The notes under the pieces are model-generated. The model ran no database searches. It was not told the origin of the DNA and saw nothing but the letters and a program-made list of their open reading frames with translations. From contig JADWQD010000005.1 in assembly GCA_016110215.1 (NCBI GenBank), forward strand, positions 1,240,001 to 1,304,000: a stretch of 64,000 nt of DNA. The letters run 5' to 3'. The DNA comes from Capronia americana (Eukaryota > Ascomycota > Eurotiomycetes > Chaetothyriales > Herpotrichiellaceae). Positions 55,826 to 64,000 of the stretch are shown in pieces. Numbering within the stretch: the first letter of the stretch is position 1; each line of letters begins with the position of its first letter. Made by a program: the position numbers and the translations under genes.

Positions 55826-56598
55826 GGTAAGGTGTGGTTCTGGCAGCGGACACTGTAGGATTCGAAGTCTGGAGTTGCGATTCCACAAATCAGGCCAAGG
55901 ACCGTTCGATGATTTCAAAGGAGATCAAAAGTCGTCGCTTTCTGGTGAGCACTGGGCCGATTTTTATATCCTACAATGTACTCTTCAGAAGTCAAGACCC
56001 TGTTCTTGTAAAATCGCTGGGAGGACACGCCACCACATGGCATCTCTCTTATCGCACGTTAAACTAGCATCACGGTGACAGCAATATCATACTAGATCTG
56101 AAGCTGGCGTGGACTTTCCCTCGACGCGAGGTAGATGATACCTCGCACCAAGAGGTTCAGGGGCCATCGATCGCAAGTGCAAGCGAACCGAAGCTTCAGA
56201 CCAAGACGGAACAACGCTATCAGAGGGATTCCAGTGAGCAGCATAATTATCTTCGTGTTCTCTACAATCGCAGGATTGTACTCCACAGAGCGGTCCCGCG
56301 ATGGGAAACCAATATCAAAACGTCTGACGAAGTCAGATGGAGAGGCGTCGGCGTAACGCGCCAGGTGGATCGCGTGCACGAAGAGTCGGAATAGTCCGGC
56401 ACGGCCAAGGACATACTGTGTACACCTCGTAGCTCTTCCCTCCCAAGATCAGCGCTGCATGTTCCCCAACTCCGTGTCCACATATAATATCTCGAATCAA
56501 GGTCTGTCTTCCTCATAGAAGGAAGTGAACAAGCTACGCGTATGTAGCTACGCACTGCGACAGAGGCACTTCTACACATTGCTTATCCCGCCGGCACC
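55826..56598. promoter_or_regulatory. Divergent promoter region, MFS transporter / dehydrogenase
   Basis: A spacer of 773 bases between start codons on opposite strands. It has no supported frame and must contain both promoters. I could not identify a specific regulator site by eye. Confidence 0.5.
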
Positions 56599-57481
56599 AT
56601 GGCGCCAGGTCGTCGTGTGCTTGTTGTGGGCGGAGGTCTCGGCATGGGTCTGAAGGTAACCCAGTATCTGCTCGGACACCATGGCGCAAAAGTGGTCGTT
56701 TTCGGCCTTCATATTGCCCAAGAGCTCCAAAACGTATCAAGAAATAGTCGTCTGAAGGTGATCAAGGGTGACGTGACGTCCGGAGAAGCCAGGAAGCAGC
56801 TCTTTATGACGGTCATGGAATTCATGGGGGGACTGGACTGTTTGGTGTGGACGGTGGGCGTTATGGGTGAGATTCAACGGCTGGTTGGAATGAGTTCTGA
56901 AACTCTGATCCGAACGTATGATATCAACGTGTTCGCCCCGATATTAATGGTACGTGCTGTAAAGTTATCTATCTTGACAGCTTTGCGTGGACTATCCGGA
57001 TCTCGCTGTCCCGGCATGGAAAGACAAGATACTAATTATTGGTGGGCAGTGCCAAACATTTCTCGCAGAGCTGCGCAAGTCTCGAGGCGATATTATTATT
57101 CTGTCTTCCGCTGTTGACGGGCGGATCAAGTACGCCGGTTGGATTCAGTACTGCTCCACGAAGGCAGCTTTGACACGCTTCATTGAAGTCCTGGGACACG
57201 AGGAGTCTGATGTCAAGGTCGTTGGTGTGTATCCAGGTCTGACAAGAACAACTATGGTGGATGGGTTCGTCGACGGCAAATATGCGGGTATCATGAAGGA
57301 CGATGAAGTTAGAAAATTCATCGACTGGCACAAGAACAACGAGATCGAACCTCCTGAATGGTGTGCAAATGCTGTGGCCAAGATGGCTGCTCGATCCATC
57401 CTGGTCGAGGGCACTGGCCAAACGCGGTATTATCATGAGTATGATCCAGACTTCAAGAGTCTCCCAACAACAAAATTATAG
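56599..57481 (+). CDS. Short-chain dehydrogenase/reductase-like protein
   Basis: Two exons, 56599-56949 and 57050-57481, give 260 residues. The intron has a perfect TACTAAT branch site before its CAG; the alternative upstream acceptor would insert 25 non-family residues. The Rossmann start is RRVLVVGGGLGMGLKVTQYLLGHHGA, a Gly-rich dinucleotide-binding turn. Next are LDCLVWTVGVMG (where NAG is usual), IRTYDINVFAPILM and TFLAELRKSRGDIIILSSA, which supplies the catalytic Ser. IQYCSTKAALTRF carries the Tyr-x3-Lys pair, and VVGVYPGLTRTTM is the post-catalytic PG motif. This resembles dehydrogenases acting on alcohols or ketones with NAD(P)H. The unusual VWTVG in place of NNAG is odd but tolerated in related fungal proteins. 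Convergent with the deacetylase gene, 383 bases apart. Confidence 0.82.
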
Positions 57482-57864
57482 ATTTGAACAACGGAAGCAG
57501 TTTTGCAGGTCTCGCTGCACACTGAAATCATATATGCAGCTTTTTGATTTGTTCGTAGCGGGGCTGTGTAGCCCTTTGCATCACTCTCCCATGGATATTC
57601 TGAGATAGAAGACGTTACACTGCCGTGGTGCCTGTGTTTACCTCAGCTAAGATTTAGCTAGATTACGTTCTCCATTTCCAAGATCCTTATGGAATAACGT
57701 TTATTATGCGTTCAGGCCAGACTCGTCTTCCTTCAGACTCCTATAGACATAGACCTCACCCCTTCCAACCTCCCGGACTTGAATCTAGAAGCCCCTATTA
57801 TCAGTAGCTCGTCAAAGCACCCTGACCAGACATTGAACGGGAACGAAGGAGAAGGGGGCTAAGC
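57482..57864. other. Convergent 3' spacer
   Basis: Short AT-rich spacer between two stop codons; 3' untranslated sequence only. Confidence 0.5.
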
Positions 57865-58997
57865 TTACTCGTCGCAGATGTCTTCCGCCTTCATGAATTC
57901 GACGCCCTCATGACCTTTCAGGAAGTCGAAGAAGCGTTCGTGCATCAGAAAGACGTTGGACCTCCCACTGACTTGCGGGTGGATGCTGATGGTGAATGTG
58001 AAGCTATCGTACTCGCGATACATGAAGGAGAATTGGTCCTCCCATTGCTGCTGGATATCCCGCGGATTGATGAAGCCGTGTGTGCCAGGATTTCTAATCG
58101 CGAACTGCATCGGGGCTTGAGATGTCGACGTACGTCAACCGCCACTCATCCATTTGCATGTGTCGTCGGGAAGAAAGGAGGGGAGGGGGATGGGGATGGG
58201 GATCTGGGGGACATTATGGAAATTTCTGCGTACGCCAATCGTCAACGTTCCATGACCCAGGAATCTCCACCACCTTTGTAATCTGGTTTCGCATCATCGG
58301 CACCATCCAAGTGTCAGGATCTTTGCTGTAGTCTGGGTAGACGACGGCTTCTGCAAGGTTTGGAGCCCAGTATGGCTGGCAATCATGGTGACCTAGTGAA
58401 TGGTCATACTCAATGCCGAAATCCTCCAGAACCTGCATTGATCTAGGAGATACCTCCCACGATGGCGCCACCCAACCCTTGGGATACTTTCCGGTGAAGG
58501 CCTTGTAGACTTCGATTGACCTAGCCATGACCTTGCGTTCTTGTTCTTCGGTCAATCTGGACACGGACTCGTGTGTAAAGCCGTGGAGACCGCTGGGAGA
58601 CAGAGCATCAGCCAAATCAGTACTGGACTCCGTTGAAATGGGAGGCCAGGATCGAGCATAACCGGGCGCTTACATCTCGTGTCCGCCATCACGGACCTTC
58701 GCCATCTGGTCTGGAAAGGAAAGGATGGTATGACTGGGCATAAACCACGTTGCCTTGATGCCTCGGGCATCGAAGAATTTCAGAAGCCGATCCACACCGA
58801 CATTGGCCCCGAACACTCCACGAGAGACATCGCCTGCATTGGCCACTGATCCATCTTTGGTGTTAAGCCTGACCATCATGAAGCCATGGGTGTCAGTTAT
58901 GAAGATTTTCTTGCCTTTGACAGAGTACATGACGTTCTTACCATCCCGAACAAGCGTCCACGTCAATGCAGTATGCGATGAGCACACGCTTTCCCAT
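57865..58997 (-). CDS. Polysaccharide deacetylase family (NodB-like) hydrolase
   Basis: Four exons: 58997-58942, 58868-58674, 58592-58234 and 58115-57865, phase-consistent, giving 286 residues. The start MGKRVLIAYCIDVDACSGW carries the conserved Asp pair (IDVDA) that begins the NodB fold. Next are the SRGVFGANVGVDRLLKFFDARGIKATWFMPSHT block, GLHGFTHESVSRLTEEQE (metal-binding His-x3-His) and PKGWVAPSWEVS. WNVDDWPPMQF and the late NPGTHGFINPRDI and TFTISIHPQVSGR (catalytic His) complete it. This is the subgroup without a signal peptide or binding module, closer to intracellular PuuE/HpPgdA-type enzymes, some of which act on small amides or imides instead of chitin. It therefore may hydrolyse a small-molecule amide in this cluster; that is inference. 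Divergent from the CYP504-like gene. Confidence 0.87.
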
Positions 58998-59651
58998 CTT
59001 GCGTGAGACGCGGATGAACTCGTTGGATCTGCGATAACTCTGGGTATAGTCAATCACGAGAAATGAGATTCAGAAGCTTCTTGACAAAGAGGTGGTGCCT
59101 TGACAAACACCGGATCGCACAACACCAGAAAATCTCGCGAGGCATCTTATCTGGTACCCTACTGTACCCGTGCCAGATCGCCAAACATGCATGCCTGCTT
59201 TCCGCCTGGAGTCTGGGTCGGTAAATAGCGCAATTCTTCAACGGAATAAAGGCAACTGCATCGATGGTCCGACGAGGAAATGGCGCTCCGTTCGGGAATG
59301 GGCAGAGACAGAGATGCAGATGCCATTCTGCAAAACCCACGTGCAATCAATCCCGCGGTCGGAACAACGCGACGATAAGCCCCCAAGATTCGTTGCCCTC
59401 CCACAAACCATCACTCTGCAATCAACATACGGATCCCGTGTTTTGATCGTGATGTCGCGCTGCAGCAACATATCACCCACAAGCTGGATCACCCATTCAA
59501 GACCCGTTTGGAGACAACTTCATTCATACGCCAAACATGGCCACTATATGATATACCTTCGCGTGAGAGGATCATCAGCAACTCATTCAACTTTGCAACT
59601 TTGCAACTGAACAAGTTTTGGCCGAGGCCATCAGCGTACGGCCCCGCAGAC
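58998..59651. promoter_or_regulatory. Divergent promoter region, deacetylase / CYP504-like P450
   Basis: A spacer of 654 bases between opposite start codons. Open frames in this spacer (80-146 codons, both strands) overlap each other and match nothing. A CAACTTTG direct duplication lies at about 59590-59609 near the P450 start. Confidence 0.5.
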
Positions 59652-61592
59652 ATGGCGAGTCACCCGAGAATGGCAGAGCTTTACTATGTCCCTAAAGATC
59701 TATTGCGACCGGCGGCGGAGAACTGGAGACTGGCCGTGGTGGTAGGCTTTTGCGTGTTGGTGATATTGTTGTTCAAGGTTTGACATGCCGGCTCCCAATG
59801 CGTAGGAGGTCAACACGAACTGAAATCATCATGAATACCAGCTCGCATATTCGACGGACATCTCCAAGATCTCAGGGATCCCTGAACTTCCCGGGGCCAG
59901 GCCTTTCACGGGCCATCTACACATGCACGCCGGTGCATCTGGGGTGAACGATGCCATGCTTTGGTCTCAATGGGGCAAAAGACTCAACGCCGAGCTCCTC
60001 CAAGTCAAGTTCGGATCTCGACGAGTCGTGATAGCAAACTCGTTCGACATGGTGCGTGAGCTGTTCGTGCGTCACGCACCTCAGACTTCGGCACGGCCAA
60101 GACAATATATCTTTGAGCATTTTGTAGGTGAGTCCGCACCCCCCTTGCAGCTACTTGGTCGTTTTGGTTCAGAAACCGACTGGTTCAATAGGCTACGACC
60201 TAGGAACCCATGCGCTCGACGACACATTCAAGCGTCAACGCACGGCCGGACTCAAGTCCATGCAACCACGACTTTGGCCGTCCTATTATCCCATGATGGC
60301 TCGCGAGGCGTTTGAAGTCGTCCAGGTCCTGGCCGAAGATGGCCAGTGGGGTCAGAAGCCACTTTTGGTCCTCGACCTCTTCCGCAAGGTCAGCATGAAC
60401 CTGGCGTTCCAGCTCACATTTGGCAAGAGATTCGACCGTGCCGACGACCCCTGGTTGACGCGGTACATTACCAATGCCCAAGCCATCACCAAGTAAGCAT
60501 TGAACTTGTCATCCACCCCGCATCCCCAATCGCTGATAGAGGTGAACCAGGGTCCGTGGTGCGTCAAACACGTGGATCGACTTCGTGCCGCTGATGCGAC
60601 TCCTCCCGGGATCGCACACGGAAGCGAGACGGGCAGGCAGGGCGTCGCAGAACCGAGACCAGATGATCGCCGAGATCCTCCGGGAGCTGCAGGCCAAGAT
60701 TGACCGCGGCGAAGAAACCGACTGCATCGCGTCATGGGTCCTGAAAGACAAGGACTCCAACCTGAGTCTCAAAGAGGCCGTCAAATGCAGCATGTCGATG
60801 CTCCAGGGCGGGGTCGAGACCATTCCTTCCCACCTGTTCGCCGGGCTCGGAGCTCTGCTGTCCCCCAAGGGCATCGAAATCCAAGAACGTGCCTACCAGG
60901 AGATCCGAGCCGTCTATGTGACCGACGAGGAGGCGATCGAAAAGTGCTGTACCGAAGAGAAAGTGCCGTATCTGGCGGCCATCTACAAGGAGATGCTACG
61001 GTACTACTCGATTGTGCCGTTTTCGCTACCGCGCGAGACCACCGCCGAAATCAAATTGACCCCTAAGTCCACCGGCCAGGAAGTCACGATCCCGGCGGGG
61101 ACATATGTCTACATGAACGCCGAGGGAGGCGGCCACGGTAAGCATTGTTACCGCCACCACCACCATCCGCACGCCGCCCTTTTGCCGATTCTGCATACTC
61201 TTCTGGTTTCCCTACTAACGTCATCTGTCGCGGTCGACTTAGACCCTGCACGATTCGGCCCAAATGCCCACGAGTTCGATCCGTCCCGCTGGCTCACCCA
61301 GCCCGAGATCAACGGGCCTGGGCTGCCGCACTTTGCCTATGGCATCGGGTCGAGGGTGTGTCCGGCATGGCAGATCAGCAACCGCATCATGTACAGTGTG
61401 ATTTTGCGCCTCATCCTCGCGTTCCGGCTGTATCCTGACGAGAGGATGATGCCCCCTCCGGATTACACCAGCTACGGCAGCACGCCGTCGGGCGTGGCAA
61501 ACGCCCCAAAACCCTTCTTGATCAGGTTTGTACCCAGAGATCCCGAGAGGCTGAAAGTGATGTTGCAAGTTGAGAAGCAGACATATGTGTGA
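59652..61592 (+). CDS. Cytochrome P450, CYP504-like (phenylacetate hydroxylase family)
   Basis: Five exons: 59652-59777, 59842-60127, 60192-60492, 60551-61137 and 61243-61592, giving 549 residues. The N-terminal membrane anchor is LAVVVGFCVLVILLFK, followed by DISKISGIPELPGARPFTGHL, close in layout to CYP504. Family landmarks: GTHALDDTFKRQR, I-helix LQGGVETIPSHLF, EEKVPYLAAIYKEMLRYYSI (K-helix ExxR), PLPRET-like FSLPRETTAEI, and RFGPNAHEFDPSRWL. The heme loop is FAYGIGSRVCPAW with Cys473. CYP504 enzymes (PhacA/PhacB) hydroxylate phenylacetate or 3-hydroxyphenylacetate on the way to homogentisate. The resemblance is to the family as a whole, and the closest substrate is not decided by the motifs. 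The last intron has a perfect TACTAAC branch site. Confidence 0.87.
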
Positions 61593-62057
61593 ATGCTAAA
61601 TGTATCAATTCATCCATCCATCAATCTTTCCATCCATCCATAGAAGGCTCCGTACATTCTCGCGACCGTGTTTCCAACGACTGGCACACGAGCATGACAA
61701 GACTCCCGCATAGGAGATGGCGTGATTAACTTTCTCGCGGTAGCTCTTGTTACGCTCAACTATGTCTATTGCTGCGTTGAGGCGGTTGGTGCCAACGATG
61801 AAGATCTTGCCCCTTCTCTATCATGCGATGACAGACAGGGAAGTGGTAAGCCCTAAACCTGGCGGATTGAACTCAGCGCCCAACCTGGATTCTGACCAAG
61901 TCCCAGGCAGGAGGACGCGGCCACTGGAAGACCAAGCTTCTGAAAAGAAAAACGGAGGAAAAGAAGGAACAAAATGGGCGAGGAGAGAACATCAATCTGG
62001 ACTCGGTCATCATATCAGGTCTTTCATCGGCCCCCCAGCGTGAAACAGCCGACGGGG
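61593..62057. other. Convergent 3' spacer with CATC repeat
   Basis: A 465-base spacer between the P450 and acyltransferase stops. A short ATCCATCCATC run occurs at about 61612-61640; no gene. Confidence 0.5.
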
Positions 62058-63210
62058 TCAAAAGCCTAGGGAGACACGCTCTAGTACTTCCGTCGGCCGG
62101 CCTAGTGACACCCAACCCTTTTTCTCCGCCAGGTCAAACACGACGTTGAATAGGGTTTCACTGGTGCTTCCATCGACACACTTGCGGTTGATCGAGGTTG
62201 GATAGTTCTCCTCGTCCTTGAAAAGGCCGTTGACCGAGTCGAGCGTGGCATCGTTGCCCACTTCCAAAGTGGCCAACTGCTCCAGCCTGGCCGCCCGCTC
62301 CGGCGAGTCCGCCATCCAGGGTGGCTCATCGACGTTGGCGTGCTGCAACACCAAGTGGTTTGCATGGACGATGCGGCCGTGAGAGTCGGGGTGCAGCTCG
62401 CCAAACCCCACGTTGGTACACTCCAGCCCCGTTGCCCCTGCTTGATCACCGATCAGAATATGCGCGCTTGCGGCGATGCCGGCAGCTTTGATCTTTTCAA
62501 TGGCTATGGAGCGAGTGGGCGACTCGAGAACGGTGCGCAGCCCAAAATGGACGGGCATGCGTGTTGGATCGACGCCCCGTGCACGGATGGCGTTCAGACA
62601 ACACCCGATTCCGTTCTCGTTGAACCCGATCTTGCCTATGATGCCAGCCTCGGTGATCATCTGGAAAGGTACCAGTTCTGTGCCTGGTTGGCGTATCCGA
62701 AGGACGATCAGGTTGGCACGTTGGCGAGGCTTCCAGTCCCAGTTCTGTGCAAGGAATGATTTGCCGTTGGCAGTTTTCCAGGCCAGGCTTGTACAGCCAT
62801 CGCTTTCCATGTCTTCGTGCTTGATGGCACCGTTGACCTGGGACTCAGTGAACATGCTGAAGGCAATTTCGCTGCGGATATTCAGAGCCAAAATGTCCAG
62901 GTACGGGACACCGGCGCCGTCTGCCACGCCTTGCATCTCGTCCCGATATCGAGGGTACTTGTCTGAGATAAAGGGGCTGAAGGCTTCGGCTTGCTTGCGT
63001 ACTTCAGGCCACTCCATGCCGGACATTGTCTGGAAGATCCATTCATAGAATGATATCGACCCCTTCACTTGTTTCTGGGCGAGACTGCCATGACAATTGC
63101 CTATCTGCTCGAGCAATCCTTTGTCAGTATGTCTGGGAGGAGGAACCAGCACTTCCGAACAGCGGGTTTCGTACCTCATACGGCGTTCCAATGCAAGTGA
63201 TGTCTAACAT
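62058..63210 (-). CDS. Isopenicillin-N acyltransferase-like Ntn hydrolase (AAT-like, C45 family)
   Basis: Two exons, 63210-63175 and 63107-62058, give 361 residues, close to the 357 of penicillin PenDE. Exon 1 encodes only MLDITCIGTPYE; with acceptor CTCGAG it rebuilds the family start GTPYEQIGNCHGSLA. The self-processing site is intact: ESDGCTSLAWK, Gly116-Cys117, where cleavage exposes Cys as the catalytic nucleophile. Other family blocks: GVADGAGVPYLDILALNIRSEI, FLAQNWDWKPRQRANLIVLRI, TEAGIIGKIGFNENGIGCCLNAI. The enzyme family exchanges or hydrolyses side-chain amides, using phenylacetyl-CoA in penicillin producers. Unlike PenDE, which ends in a peroxisomal ARL signal, this protein ends VSLGF, so it is probably cytosolic. 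No penicillin synthesis genes are in the window. It is divergent from the flavin oxidoreductase gene. Confidence 0.88.
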
Positions 63211-63751
63211 TATGCTAGAGTCGGTCTTGCCTTCGGTTGTCTGTAGCTGCGCCTGCGTCGCGAAGGGCACTATTTCTCCTCATGAGGTACAGCAATGGCA
63301 AGAAAGGCATGAAGGCCCCCTCGTAGATCAGCACTGATGTAGACTGCGGGATAAGGCGCAACAGGGTGCAGCCTAGCCTTCGGTGACAACTTGTCGGAGA
63401 CTTGAGAAGGGATGTCGGACCAACGCGACTGTGGGCACTTTCGGGTTCTCAATTCAAAGTCTTATCGCTTGCAAGCAGGCTCTAAGCCTTGGTCTGTAAT
63501 TGTCAAGATCTTTGCTGCCTCGGTTCGCCCGGTGTGCTTTTCGAATATTTTGTTGTAAGCTTATCAATCCTAGCGGTTCAAACTTGGTCCTGCCATGGAC
63601 ACCAATGATAGCTTCTAACCCAAGGCCCGCAAAGTCTCTCGCCAATGTGTCGCCAACTGCGTGTGCCTCCGATGCGTTCTTAAGGACTCCGGTTCGTCAC
63701 GAACCATAGAGTTGAAGAGTTCAAGCATATAGACTCGGAAAAGACGACAGC
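63211..63751. promoter_or_regulatory. Divergent promoter region, acyltransferase / flavin oxidoreductase
   Basis: A 541-base spacer between two start codons. No supported frame. It presumably holds both promoters. Confidence 0.5.
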
Positions 63752-64000
63752 ATGTCGCCAGGGCTGTTAACCCACGACGATGCGGCGCCCGCCACGAAAA
63801 GCCAGACAGACAAGAATATGCCTATGCCTGGAATACCATATTTCCACCCGGTCCAAGATCCTCCGCCAGGCACATTCCTTGGAATGATGGACGCTATGCA
63901 ACCACGACCGAAACTCTTCGAACCCATCCAGATACGTGGGTTGACATTCCAAAACCGCGTCTGGGTGTCGCCAATGTGCCAATATTCATCTCATGATGGA
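63752..64000 (+). CDS. NADH:flavin oxidoreductase, old-yellow-enzyme family (5' part)
   Basis: The first 83 codons of a gene that continues past the right edge; no stop is reached. The start MSPGLLTHDDAAPATKSQTD is followed by GIPYFHPVQDPPPGTFLGMM, then LFEPIQIRGLTFQNRVWVSPMCQYSSHDG. The last part is the unmistakable first beta strand of the YqjM/xenobiotic-reductase type of old yellow enzyme, where VSPMCQYS holds the conserved Cys that tunes the FMN. These enzymes reduce activated C=C bonds with NAD(P)H and FMN. In this place it would fit reduction of an aromatic or unsaturated intermediate. The frame is too short for exon structure or length to be judged. Confidence 0.85.
   Translation, partial: MSPGLLTHDDAAPATKSQTDKNMPMPGIPYFHPVQDPPPGTFLGMMDAMQPRPKLFEPIQIRGLTFQNRVWVSPMCQYSSHDG

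Noticed and set aside
56950..57049. Shorter intron in the dehydrogenase using an earlier acceptor at about 56980
   Set aside because: It would insert 25 residues absent from the family; the TACTAAT branch site and CAG at 57049 fit better.
1..64000. tRNA genes, transposons or CRISPR arrays
   Set aside because: I looked for cloverleaf box-B motifs, terminal inverted repeats, transposase or reverse-transcriptase motifs and regularly spaced identical repeats and found none I could support by eye.

Overview
This window is nuclear DNA of a filamentous ascomycete. Genes carry short introns (about 40-190 nt) with GT-AG borders and CTNAY-type branch sites, and the gene content is fungal: a VAC8 armadillo protein, Zn2Cys6 regulators, a HET-domain protein, an HOL-like MFS carrier, DUF6594 and CYP504. 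Family content fits Eurotiomycetes, possibly the black-yeast order Chaetothyriales; that placement is an inference from protein resemblance. I saw no transposon, tRNA, rRNA or CRISPR array.

Region 1 (about 1-44 kb) is mostly housekeeping. In order it holds a broken fungal transcription-factor-like gene (943-2708), the exosome subunit CSL4, VAC8, a small Ser-rich protein, U1 snRNP 70K, a secreted berberine-bridge-type FAD oxidase, mitochondrial ribosomal protein mL43, a RING protein with SUMO-binding-like motifs, PRP19, a CPA2-type cation/proton antiporter and a Gln-rich small protein. Then come a DUF6594 gene with one in-frame stop, a P450 with a Zn2Cys6 regulator behind it, the ribosome-maturation GTPase EFL1/RIA1, the 3-hydroxyacyl-CoA dehydratase PHS1, a Rei1-like zinc-finger protein, an unrecognised three-exon gene and MRT4.

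Region 2 (about 44-64 kb) is accessory: a HET-domain protein, a DHA1-type MFS transporter, a 1,319-residue regulator that reads as two complete Zn2Cys6 transcription factors fused head to tail, a second 10-exon MFS transporter, a short-chain dehydrogenase, a polysaccharide-deacetylase-family hydrolase, a CYP504-like (phenylacetate hydroxylase family) P450, an isopenicillin-N-acyltransferase-like Ntn hydrolase, and the 5' end of an old-yellow-enzyme NADH:flavin oxidoreductase that runs off the right edge. The enzymes are arranged as divergent or convergent pairs with short spacers. No NRPS or PKS is in the window, so the group looks more like a catabolic or amide-processing cluster for aromatic acids than a core biosynthetic cluster. 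It may continue to the right.

Exon boundaries were worked out by hand from splice signals and reading-frame continuity. Most joins are phase-consistent and restore recognisable family sequence, but none is confirmed by transcripts.
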